From SIG440 sp045591035 (GTDB lineage Bacteria > Bacillota > Clostridia > Monoglobales > Monoglobaceae): DNA of 39,212 bases. Below are positions 5,854-12,933 of the stretch, piece after piece. Each line of letters opens with the position of its first letter. Positions within the stretch are counted from its first letter, which is position 1. Location of the stretch: assembly GCA_045591035.1 (NCBI GenBank), contig JAZNSG010000040.1, positions 1 to 39,212 on the forward strand, read 5' to 3'. Both the position numbers and the translations under genes were made by a program. The notes beneath the pieces are model-generated. The model searched no databases, was not told the origin of the DNA, and saw nothing but the letters and a program-made list of their open reading frames with translations.

Positions 5854-6956
5854 TAATAAAAGAGCTTACACTTCATAATTTCAGAAATTATGAAGCCGAA
5901 ACCATAAAATTTGACGAAAAGATTAATATTATCCACGGGAACAACGCTCAGGGAAAAACAAACATTCTTGAAGCTATTTACCTTTTTTCTCTCGGCAAAT
6001 CCAATCGTGCCGCTCACGACACGGATATGATAAGGTTTGGCGAAACCTGTGCTGAAGCAAATATCCGCTTCCTTTCAAAAAATCGGGAAATAAACGGAAA
6101 AATCCTTCTGGATAAATCAAAAAGGAAGCACATCCTCATAAACGACATCCCCGTCAAAAAGAACAGTGAACTTGTCGGAAATCTGAATGTGGTCTTTTTC
6201 GGTCCTGAATATCTGAGTCTTATCCGCGAAGGTCCGAAAAAACGTCGGCGGAATCTTGATATACTCATAAGTCAGCTTCATCCTTCTTATCTTGCCGCTG
6301 TGTCAGATTTCAAGAAGCTTAACGACCAAAAGAGTGTTATCTTAAAAAATGATAAAATTGATGAGGTTTTGCTGTCTGTTTTAGACGAGAAAATTCTTGA
6401 ACTTTCCATCTATATTGCAAAAAAGCGATACGAATATGTAAGAAAGATAGAAAAAATCGGAAAACGGATTCAAAAAGACATTTCGGGCGGCAAGGAAACC
6501 TTAGGGATGGATTACATTTTCTGCGGAACGAAAATAAATTCCGAAGAATTTGAAAACTTGTCCGTTTTGTCCGCTGAAAAGATGGTAGAATTAAGAAAAA
6601 GGGAGCTAAAATATCGGGAATGTATCTTTGGTCCCCACAGAGACGATATTGAATTTTATATAAACGGGGCAGACCTTAAGCTGTTCGGGTCCCAGGGTCA
6701 GCAGAAAACTGCTATTTTAGTCCAGAAAATTGCGGAGGTTGAGCTTTTCAAAGAAGAAATCGGCGAATACCCGGTCCTTCTGCTTGACGACATCATGAGT
6801 GAGCTTGACAGTATCCGTCAAGACTTTGTTCTCAACAAGCTCAAAAACATGCAGATTTTTATCACCTGCACCGACAGTACCCGCTTCAAAAGCCTCAGCG
6901 AAGGAAAGTTTCTTAAAATAGAAAAAGGAAGATTGATTGAATGTACTTGCACTTAG
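5850..6956 (+). CDS. recF: DNA replication and repair protein RecF
   Basis: The 368-aa SMC-like ATPase helps load RecA at single-strand gaps together with RecO (encoded at 31503) and RecR. Walker A is at residues 30-37 (GNNAQGKT). The ABC signature region appears as LFGSQGQQKTAIL, and Walker B as PVLLLDDIMSELD, so the ATPase head is intact. It starts inside the dnaN stop (ATGA) and ends within the remB start region, as part of a single transcript. Confidence 0.96.
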   Translation: MIIKELTLHNFRNYEAETIKFDEKINIIHGNNAQGKTNILEAIYLFSLGKSNRAAHDTDMIRFGETCAEANIRFLSKNREINGKILLDKSKRKHILINDIPVKKNSELVGNLNVVFFGPEYLSLIREGPKKRRRNLDILISQLHPSYLAAVSDFKKLNDQKSVILKNDKIDEVLLSVLDEKILELSIYIAKKRYEYVRKIEKIGKRIQKDISGGKETLGMDYIFCGTKINSEEFENLSVLSAEKMVELRKRELKYRECIFGPHRDDIEFYINGADLKLFGSQGQQKTAILVQKIAEVELFKEEIGEYPVLLLDDIMSELDSIRQDFVLNKLKNMQIFITCTDSTRFKSLSEGKFLKIEKGRLIECTCT

Positions 6957-7204
6957 GAAGAGACACGGTTGTAAATACAAAAAACATAATATCTGTGCTT
7001 GACCTTGAAAGCACCTCGATATCAAGATATTCAAAGGAATTTTTGAAGATTGTTGAAGAAGAGGGCTTTGTGAGAAATGTCTCCGAGGAAATCCCCAAAT
7101 CCATTGTTATATGTGAAGAAAAAGGGCAATCGGTGGTATATATCACAAACATTTCAACCAAGGCTTTGGCAGGAAGAATAAAGAAAAAAGAATTTCAAAA
7201 GTAG
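6941..7204 (+). CDS. remB: DUF370 protein, RemB/YaaB type
   Basis: The 87-aa protein begins MYLHLGRDTVVNTKNIISVLDLES, the hallmark of the RemB/YaaB branch of DUF370. RemA/RemB proteins in Bacillus regulate extracellular-matrix genes, and RemA binds DNA. The function in Clostridia is less clear. It overlaps the end of recF by 16 bases and precedes gyrB, the same position as yaaB in Bacillus, which supports the assignment. The C-terminal half after the DUF370 core is polar and of low conservation. Confidence 0.88.
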   Translation: MYLHLGRDTVVNTKNIISVLDLESTSISRYSKEFLKIVEEEGFVRNVSEEIPKSIVICEEKGQSVVYITNISTKALAGRIKKKEFQK

Positions 7205-7254
7205 CAACTGAAGAAAAACCGGAAAAGGTTTGGAAAGGTAGAGGGTAATATTCT

Positions 7255-9186
7255 ATGGCAGAAAATATTACAAATGTATCCGCAGAAAACACTTATGACG
7301 AAAGCCAGATTCAGGTTCTTGAAGGGCTTGAGGCTGTCAGAAAAAGGCCCGGTATGTATATCGGTTCAACAACCTCAAGGGGTCTCCATCATCTTGTTTA
7401 TGAGATTGTGGATAACTCTATTGACGAAGCCCTGGCAGGATTCTGTAAAGAGATTGTTGTCACCATAAAAGAGGATAACTCCATAACCGTTCGTGACGAC
7501 GGACGTGGTATCCCCGTCGGAATCCAGGCACAAACCGGTCTTCCGGCTGTTGAGGTTGTTTTCACGGTTCTTCATGCCGGCGGCAAATTCGGCGGCGGCG
7601 GATACAAGGTGTCGGGCGGTCTCCATGGCGTTGGTGCGTCTGTTGTAAATGCTCTTTCAGAGTATCTTGAGGTAGAGATTTCCGATGGTGAGAATATTCA
7701 TTTCCAGAGATACGAACGAGGCGAAAAGAAAGAAAACCTCAAGGTAATCGGAAAAACCGACAAAACCGGAACATTTGTCCATTTCAAGCCGGACCCTGAA
7801 ATCTTTGAGGATTTGGTGTATGATTATTCCATTCTTCACAAACGACTCAGAGAACAAGCCTTTCTTAACGCAGGTATAAGAATTATCCTTAAAGACGAGA
7901 GAGCTGACGAAAACGGCAAAACACGGGAAGATGTTCTTCACTATGAAGGCGGCATAAAGGAATTTGTGCAGTATCTTAACCGTCACAAAACTCCAATCCA
8001 CGAGGATGTTATTTATGTAAGCTCGGTTCGTGAGAATTCCGAAGCTGAAATCGCAATGCAATACAACGACGGCTATACCGAAGATATACAAAGCTTTGCA
8101 AACAACATAAACACCACCGAAGGCGGAACTCACGAGACCGGCTTCAAGGCGGCTCTTACAAAAGTCATAAACGACTACGCAAGAAAATACAAAATGATTA
8201 AAGAAAACGACGAGAACCTTAAAGGTGAGGATGTTCGTGAGGGTCTTGCCTGTATCATTTCCGTAAAGGTTACAGAAGCCCAGTTTGAAGGTCAGACAAA
8301 GACCAAGCTTGGAAACAGCGAAATGCGAACCATTGTCGAAAAAATGCTTAACGAAAAGCTAAGCGAATTCATGGAAGAAAATCCGGCTGTTGCAAAGATA
8401 ATTGTTGAAAAGGCTCTGACTGCATCCCGTGCAAGAGAAGCCGCAAAACGAGCAAGAGAAAACACCCGAAGAAAATCAGCCCTCGAAAGCAGCACTTTGC
8501 CAGGTAAACTTGCTGACTGCTCATCAAGGGATACCGAATACACCGAGATATACATCGTCGAGGGGGACTCAGCGGGAGGCTCTGCAAAGCAGGGCAGAGA
8601 CAGACGTTTTCAGGCAATACTGCCTCTTTGGGGAAAAATGCTTAACGTAGAAAAATCCCAGATTGACAAGGTGTTCAACAACGATAAGCTTCTTCCCGTT
8701 ATTACGGCAATCGGCGCCGGTATCGGTAACGATTTTGACGTAACCAAAATCCGCTACGGAAAGATTGTTATTATGGCCGATGCCGATGTGGATGGCGCTC
8801 ATATCAGAACCCTTCTTCTCACCTTCTTCTTCAGATATATGCAGCCTCTTGTTAAAGAAGGTCATGTCTATATTGCACAGCCACCCCTTTACAAGGTTTA
8901 TAAAGGCAAAAAGGTTATTTATGCATACAACGACGAAGATTTGAAGAAAGCCCTTGAAGAAATACCAGATGCTTCAATCCAGAGATACAAGGGTCTTGGT
9001 GAAATGAACCCCGACCAACTTTGGGAAACCACAATGGACCCCGAAAGACGTGTTATGCTTAAGGTTGAGCTTGAGGACGCGCGAAGAGCTGACGAGATAT
9101 TCACCATACTTATGGGCGATAAGGTTGAACCAAGACGTGAGTTTATTGAAGAACATTCTAAGAATGTAATAAACCTCGACATTTAA
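7255..9186 (+). CDS. gyrB: DNA gyrase subunit B
   Basis: The 643-aa ATPase subunit of gyrase introduces negative supercoils together with GyrA. The N-terminal GHKL ATPase has EIVDNSIDEAL (residues 50-60), GRGIPVG and the lid GGLHGVGASVVNALS. The TOPRIM domain begins with EGDSAGGSAKQGRDR near residue 435, with the metal-binding DADVDG near 506 and QRYKGLGEM near the C-terminus. GAGGG precedes the ATG. It closes the dnaN-recF-remB-gyrB run with a terminator; gyrA, the usual next gene, is absent, so the partner must be encoded elsewhere. Confidence 0.97.
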   Translation: MAENITNVSAENTYDESQIQVLEGLEAVRKRPGMYIGSTTSRGLHHLVYEIVDNSIDEALAGFCKEIVVTIKEDNSITVRDDGRGIPVGIQAQTGLPAVEVVFTVLHAGGKFGGGGYKVSGGLHGVGASVVNALSEYLEVEISDGENIHFQRYERGEKKENLKVIGKTDKTGTFVHFKPDPEIFEDLVYDYSILHKRLREQAFLNAGIRIILKDERADENGKTREDVLHYEGGIKEFVQYLNRHKTPIHEDVIYVSSVRENSEAEIAMQYNDGYTEDIQSFANNINTTEGGTHETGFKAALTKVINDYARKYKMIKENDENLKGEDVREGLACIISVKVTEAQFEGQTKTKLGNSEMRTIVEKMLNEKLSEFMEENPAVAKIIVEKALTASRAREAAKRARENTRRKSALESSTLPGKLADCSSRDTEYTEIYIVEGDSAGGSAKQGRDRRFQAILPLWGKMLNVEKSQIDKVFNNDKLLPVITAIGAGIGNDFDVTKIRYGKIVIMADADVDGAHIRTLLLTFFFRYMQPLVKEGHVYIAQPPLYKVYKGKKVIYAYNDEDLKKALEEIPDASIQRYKGLGEMNPDQLWETTMDPERRVMLKVELEDARRADEIFTILMGDKVEPRREFIEEHSKNVINLDI

Positions 9187-9280
9187 AAGAGGATGTTAAA
9201 ATAGTCCAGAACGCAAAAAAGAAGGATAAAATTAGATAATAGCATCTCTTTTAAAGATACTTTTATAAAAAATAATAAAA

Positions 9281-9306
9281 AATCTCGGTTTATTCGAGAT
9301 TTTTTA
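9281..9306 (+). terminator. Terminator after gyrB
   Basis: AATCTCG (9281-9287) pairs with CGAGATT (9295-9301) across a 7-nt loop and is followed by a run of T. Confidence 0.85.
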
Positions 9307-9326
9307 TTTTTAATCCTTTTTGCTAC

Positions 9327-9404
9327 GAATAAACTTCGCCTCTCGGCGTACACCACAGTACGCCTTCGGGCACCCCAACGCATACGCTTTGGCTCAGTTT
9401 ATTC
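9327..9404. repeat. Small hairpin-array repeat with terminal inverted repeats
   Basis: The 78-bp unit is bounded by GAATAAAC (9327-9334) and GTTTATTC (9397-9404), exact inverted repeats. The interior can form short hairpins in tandem: CGCC-TCTC-GGCG, GTAC/GTAC (nested within GGCGTAC/GTACGCC), GCC-TTCG-GGC and CCAA...TTGG. It is GC-richer than its surroundings, lies between two terminators, has no coding capacity and shows no obvious target duplication. The architecture resembles the larger array at 4274-4500, but the sequence is different. Confidence 0.6.
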
Positions 9405-9438
9405 TTTCTGAATCTATTTTCACTATCCCCTTAAAAAG

Positions 9439-9476
9439 GGCTGTTTAAAAGTAAAACTTTTAAACAGCCGGTTTTT
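9439..9476 (-). terminator. Terminator of the MATE gene (bidirectional)
   Basis: A 13-bp stem (GGCTGTTTAAAAG with CTTTTAAACAGCC, 9439-9469) has T-rich sequence on both sides, so it can terminate the MATE transcript on the minus strand and any read-through from gyrB on the plus strand. Confidence 0.8.
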
Positions 9477-9483
9477 GATAATT

Positions 9484-10827
9484 CTAGTTTGCTTCTGCGA
9501 CCAGGTTCCGAATCCATTTTTTGCTTCTGAACCTCCAGATTGAGAAAACAAGCTTAACAAATTCCTCAATCATCATCGCCATATAAATCTGAGTTATGGG
9601 AAGCTTCAGAACCAACCCGGAAATCAGGACGCAGGGAACTCCCACAAGCCAAACACAGCATATATCAATAGTTGCAGCCGTTTTCGGGTCGCCGCCGTTT
9701 CGGAATATTCCCACAATGAACATAAATGTCATCGCCTTTACGTTGAAAAGAATTGCCATCAAAAACAAAACATTCAAAATGTCATCAATAAGCTCAGGCG
9801 AGACCTTGTATGGAATAATTGCCAGGGGTCTCATCCATACAAACAACGCCGAAACGAAAATTGCAAACAAGAAGTTAGCCAAGCATAACTTCTTTGAGAC
9901 TTCGTAGGCTTTTTTGTATTCATTGTTGCCGATAAGGTTCCCCACAATAATCCCCGTTGCATTTCCGCTGCCTCGGAAGAATACAAGAAGAAGTCTTTCA
10001 AGATTTGACACTATAACCATAATCACGGTTGCCTGTGTGCTGATTTGTGAATATACCCATGAATAAATGGTTGTGCCGAGAACCCACGCACCTTCGTTCA
10101 ATATTATCGGAAAGGACGCCTTGAAATATCCGCCGAGCATACTTTTGGGAACTGAAAAAAGTTCTTTTGGTTTCGCCGCCTGAATATACCTTTTCCCATA
10201 AACGACCGAGAGTATAAAGAAAAGCTCACAAGCACGGGCAATAATTGTAGCAATAGCGGCACCCCTGATTCCCATAGCCGGAATACCAAACAAACCAAAA
10301 ATCAGTATTCGGTTCATAACAATATTTACCATAAGTCCAAGAAATCTTGCGACAAAGGACACCCCGGCCTTTTCGCTGCAGCAAAGGCTGATATCATAAG
10401 CAGCCGTCAGTGCAGAAAAGAGATATGAAAATCCGACAATTCTCAGATAACTTGCACCATATTCAACAACAGCCGCATCTTTTCGGAATACTCTTATAAT
10501 AGTCTCCGGGAATAAAAGTGTAGCAGACGAAAAGAGAAATGACATAATAAAAACTATAATCACATTAAGTCCAAGAACTTTGCGCATTTTTTCAAAGTTC
10601 CTGGCTCCCCAATACTGGGAAGCAAAAACCCCTGCACCGCTGCAAACCCCAAACGCAAACACTGCAAAAATAAAAAACCACTGGTTTGCAATGCCTACTG
10701 CGGCAATAACTTCCTCACCAAATCCACCAAGCATCACTGTGTCAAGCAAATTTATAAAAGCAGCAATGATCTCTTTAAGAGCCATTGGTATCATAAGCAC
10801 GAAAAAATTCTTATAAATTGACTTCAT
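9484..10827 (-). CDS. MATE family efflux transporter
   Basis: The 447-aa integral membrane protein has about twelve hydrophobic segments in two related halves, the MATE (multidrug and toxin extrusion) fold. It would export cationic compounds using a Na+ or H+ gradient; the substrate is unknown. Family-like features include the N-terminal PMALKEIIAAFINLLDTVML (TM1) and GxxNxATIIVGNLIG-type sequence in the second half (GSGNATGIIVGNLIG). ATG 10827 is chosen because GGAGG (10833-10837) lies 5 bases upstream; the longer frame would need a TTG without a ribosome site. A good promoter precedes it and a strong terminator follows, so it is monocistronic. Confidence 0.9.
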   Translation of the reverse strand: MKSIYKNFFVLMIPMALKEIIAAFINLLDTVMLGGFGEEVIAAVGIANQWFFIFAVFAFGVCSGAGVFASQYWGARNFEKMRKVLGLNVIIVFIMSFLFSSATLLFPETIIRVFRKDAAVVEYGASYLRIVGFSYLFSALTAAYDISLCCSEKAGVSFVARFLGLMVNIVMNRILIFGLFGIPAMGIRGAAIATIIARACELFFILSVVYGKRYIQAAKPKELFSVPKSMLGGYFKASFPIILNEGAWVLGTTIYSWVYSQISTQATVIMVIVSNLERLLLVFFRGSGNATGIIVGNLIGNNEYKKAYEVSKKLCLANFLFAIFVSALFVWMRPLAIIPYKVSPELIDDILNVLFLMAILFNVKAMTFMFIVGIFRNGGDPKTAATIDICCVWLVGVPCVLISGLVLKLPITQIYMAMMIEEFVKLVFSIWRFRSKKWIRNLVAEAN

Positions 10828-10860
10828 CTGTTCCTCCAAAACCAATATTTAGCATTTAAT

Positions 10861-10889
10861 ATTTTAGCATATAATTTCAGTGAATACAA
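10861..10889 (-). promoter_or_regulatory. Promoter of the MATE gene
   Basis: Minus-strand TTGTAT (10884-10889), a 17-bp spacer and TAAAAT (10861-10866), with an extended -10 (TATGC just before it). Confidence 0.6.
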
Positions 10890-10918
10890 GGTAAAATAAA
10901 AAAAATTTGTTTTTTCTC

Positions 10919-10947
10919 TTGACAACTAAATTTTTTTGTGGTATTAT
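10919..10947 (+). promoter_or_regulatory. Promoter of the tRNA genes
   Basis: Consensus TTGACA (10919-10924), 17 bp, TATTAT (10942-10947), positioned 11 bp before the tRNA-Met 5' end. Confidence 0.8.
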
Positions 10948-10958
10948 AGACAAGCTAT

Positions 10959-11035
10959 GGCGGTATAGCTCAGTTGGCTAGAGCATACGGTTCATACCCG
11001 TAGTGTCACTAGTTCGAATCTAGTTACCGCTACCA
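10959..11035 (+). tRNA. tRNA-Met(CAT), elongator
   Basis: The 77-nt cloverleaf has acceptor GGCGGTA with TACCGCT (one G-U pair), D-arm GCTC/GAGC, anticodon stem TACGG/CCGTA with loop TTCATAC (anticodon CAT), T-arm ACTAG TTCGAAT CTAGT, and encoded ACCA. The anticodon stem lacks the three G-C pairs of initiator tRNA, and pair 1-72 is G-U rather than a mismatch, so it is the elongator. A tRNA-Ile2 (lysidine) identity is less likely given the close match to Bacillus-type elongator tRNA-Met. Confidence 0.95.
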
Positions 11036-11040
11036 CCCGT

Positions 11041-11068
11041 AAAACCCGTGTTTTTATACACGGGTTTT
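11041..11068 (+). terminator. Hairpin between tRNA-Met and tRNA-Glu
   Basis: AAAACCCGTG (11041-11050) pairs with CACGGGTTTT (11059-11068). The T-run is only four bases, so it may be a partial terminator or a processing site between the two tRNAs; no new promoter is visible before tRNA-Glu. Confidence 0.55.
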
Positions 11069-11091
11069 GCATACGGGAAAGATTTTAATAA

Positions 11092-11166
11092 GGCTCCTTG
11101 GTCAAGTGGTTAAGACTCCGCCCTCTCACGGCGGCTACAGGGGTTCGAATCCCCTAGGAGTCACCA
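11092..11166 (+). tRNA. tRNA-Glu(CTC)
   Basis: The 75-nt cloverleaf has acceptor GGCTCCT with AGGAGTC (G-U at pair 2-71), D-arm GTC/GAC, anticodon stem CCGCC/GGCGG with loop CTCTCAC (anticodon CTC, reading GAG), T-arm AGGGG TTCGAAT CCCCT, and encoded ACCA. It probably lies on the same transcript as tRNA-Met. Confidence 0.95.
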
Positions 11167-11173
11167 AGAAAGA

Positions 11174-11210
11174 AACGACAATTTCCCATAAGGAAGTTGT
11201 CGTTTTTTTT
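11174..11210 (+). terminator. Terminator after tRNA-Glu
   Basis: ACGACAAtTTCC pairs with GGAAgTTGTCGT around CATAA and is followed by eight T. Confidence 0.9.
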
Positions 11211-11295
11211 AGCCAAAATACTTGATTTGTTTCGTTAAGGTAACTTTGCTTATGAAAAAGTTATTTTTTAAATATATAACTATCATTCTATATAA

Positions 11296-11325
11296 AAAAG
11301 ACCACACCATACGGTGTGGTCTTTT
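11296..11325 (-). terminator. Terminator of the DUF975 gene (bidirectional)
   Basis: AAAAGACCACACC pairs with GGTGTGGTCTTTT around ATAC; T-tracts occur on both strands. It lies just downstream of the DUF975 stop. Confidence 0.85.
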
Positions 11326-11337
11326 AAGAAATTTAAA

Positions 11338-12006
11338 TTAGTTTTCAGGCGTTTCTTCTATAACAGCTTCTATTGGTGCTTCAGCGGAAATAACCTTAGG
11401 TTCGTTCACAACTTCTGCCTTAACAGGCTTTAAACTATTGTATGCATTCGCATATGTAGCATTCATATACGGGATAACCCAAATGAAAGCAATACCAAAT
11501 GTAATTGCACCTAATAAAGCCCAACCAATAAATGATAATCCTAAAACAAAGAGCTCCATTTTGTGACCATTTGTCATTAATTTTGACTCGTTAATGCATT
11601 CATGTGCAGCTTTTCCCTTATTTTCAGCAAGGACATACATAGACATTGAGTATGAAAATGATTTAATAATGCCTGGAATAACGAAAAGAAGTGACCATAA
11701 GAAAGTGAAAATACCAACTAGAAAATTTACCTTGAACGCCGACCAAAAGTCGTCAAATCCGCTAAAAGCATCTCCTGCAGATGGTTTTACGTTGGATGTA
11801 ATATTTAAATAAACTCGAACAAGGCTTAATGCAAAAGCAGGTGTAACAATGATTGCATTAGCCAAACCACCAACGAAGGGGATAAGTGATAAAACAAGGG
11901 AGGCAATGCCAGAAATTACCGCTATAATTAGCGATATAACAAAGAGAATTCCGATTTCCCCTTTGATTTGTTGTTTTGCTTGAGATTTAAGTTCAATTCT
12001 GTTCAT
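11338..12006 (-). CDS. DUF975 family integral membrane protein
   Basis: The 222-aa protein has a short basic N-terminus (MNRIELKSQAKQQIKG, typical of DUF975), about five hydrophobic segments, the conserved centre FLWSLLFVIPGIIKSFSYSMS followed by a cytoplasmic-looking loop (ENKGKAAHECINESKLMTNGHK), and an acidic, proline-containing C-terminal tail. No biochemical role is established for the family. AGGAGAGC lies just upstream of the ATG. It is monocistronic with its own strong promoter and terminator. A 15-bp palindrome lies over the predicted transcription start, so the gene is probably under a dedicated repressor or activator. Confidence 0.85.
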   Translation of the reverse strand: MNRIELKSQAKQQIKGEIGILFVISLIIAVISGIASLVLSLIPFVGGLANAIIVTPAFALSLVRVYLNITSNVKPSAGDAFSGFDDFWSAFKVNFLVGIFTFLWSLLFVIPGIIKSFSYSMSMYVLAENKGKAAHECINESKLMTNGHKMELFVLGLSFIGWALLGAITFGIAFIWVIPYMNATYANAYNSLKPVKAEVVNEPKVISAEAPIEAVIEETPEN

Positions 12007-12030
12007 ATAAGCTCTCCTTTTATAAAAATT

Positions 12031-12080
12031 GTAAAGATTCTTTACTTTTATATAATATAATATTTATAAAAGATTGTCAA
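12031..12080 (-). promoter_or_regulatory. Promoter and palindromic site upstream of the DUF975 gene
   Basis: Minus-strand TTGACA (12075-12080), 17 bp and TATTAT (12052-12057) form a near-consensus promoter. The perfect palindrome GTAAAGATTCTTTAC (12031-12045) begins about where transcription should start, a usual operator position. No candidate regulator is encoded next to it. Confidence 0.6.
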
Positions 12081-12162
12081 TAATTACATAAATAGTAAAA
12101 ATAATGGCTTGTTCATGATTGAATATGTCGTCTTTTGTTTTATTTAGCCTCAACCAAAGGTC

Positions 12163-12810
12163 TTATTTTATAACCTTCACAAACTCTTCGGCGAGTTTTG
12201 TGATTCCTGCATAGTCATTGTTTTCAAGAAGCTTTTTATCAACAATGTTTGCGCCAATACCAAAACCCGAAACGCCAACCTTAAGATAATCTTCCATGTT
12301 CTTTTCGTTTATGCCGCCGACAGCTGTGAATTTGATGTGTGAAAGAGGAGCGCTCACCGCTTTTATGTAAGCCGGGCCAAAATTTGCAGCAGGGAACAGC
12401 TTAACATAGTCAGCACCTGCCAGATGAGCACTTTGAATTTCTGTTGGGGTAAGAGCCCCCGGCATGGAAATCATACCCAGTTCACGGGTCTTTTGAATAA
12501 CTTCAACATCCGTGTTGGGAGAAATAACAAACCAACCACCGGCTTCTTTCACCATTTCAGCCTGTTTGGTTGTGAGAACTGTACCACCGCCGATATACAT
12601 TTTATCTTTGAAGGTGTCTGCAAGAAGTTTTATGTTTTTAGCGGTCTCTTCGTCAGAAACGCTTTTATCAGCACTGAATGTCAGTTCAAGAAGTCTTATT
12701 CCGCCCTCATACATAGCCTGAGCAAGAGGAACAAGCTTATCCCGCTGTACACCTCTTACTATAACAATAATCTTTTCTTTTTCAATAACATCGATTACTC
12801 TTTGTCTCAT
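12163..12810 (-). CDS. eda: KDPG/KHG aldolase (bifunctional 2-keto-3-deoxy-phosphogluconate aldolase)
   Basis: The 215-aa class I aldolase of TIM-barrel fold cleaves KDPG to pyruvate and glyceraldehyde-3-phosphate, the last step of Entner-Doudoroff and hexuronate breakdown. The Schiff-base lysine is K137 (DYVKLFPA), with E42 (LLELTFS) and R19 (VRG) completing the active site and GGGT (74-77) binding phosphate. The length is normal. No KDG kinase, uronate or gluconate genes lie beside it, so its metabolic context is not given by the neighbourhood. A GTAGG site stands upstream of the ATG, and the gene has its own promoter. Confidence 0.93.
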   Translation of the reverse strand: MRQRVIDVIEKEKIIVIVRGVQRDKLVPLAQAMYEGGIRLLELTFSADKSVSDEETAKNIKLLADTFKDKMYIGGGTVLTTKQAEMVKEAGGWFVISPNTDVEVIQKTRELGMISMPGALTPTEIQSAHLAGADYVKLFPAANFGPAYIKAVSAPLSHIKFTAVGGINEKNMEDYLKVGVSGFGIGANIVDKKLLENNDYAGITKLAEEFVKVIK

Positions 12811-12841
12811 TTCTATCGTCCTACCTCTATATCATTTATTT

Positions 12842-12893
12842 TGGGGAACATCTCTATATAACATAAAATAACACATTCCCCATTTTTTGTAAA
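12842..12893 (-). promoter_or_regulatory. Putative promoter with bracketing inverted repeat upstream of eda
   Basis: Minus-strand TTTACA (12888-12893), 17 bp and TATTTT (12865-12870). The 7-bp inverted repeat TGGGGAA (12842-12848) / TTCCCCA (12876-12882) brackets the -10 region, leaving 27 bases between its arms. It could be a bipartite operator for a sugar-acid regulator; this is inference. Confidence 0.4.
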
Positions 12894-12933
12894 GTAAAAT
12901 TTTCTCTGTATTCCGTCACAAATGGCTCTGTTC

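Noticed and set aside
10846..10958. Riboswitch (for example guanidine) ahead of the MATE gene
   Set aside because: The interval is filled by two divergent promoters, and the MATE leader is too short for an aptamer.
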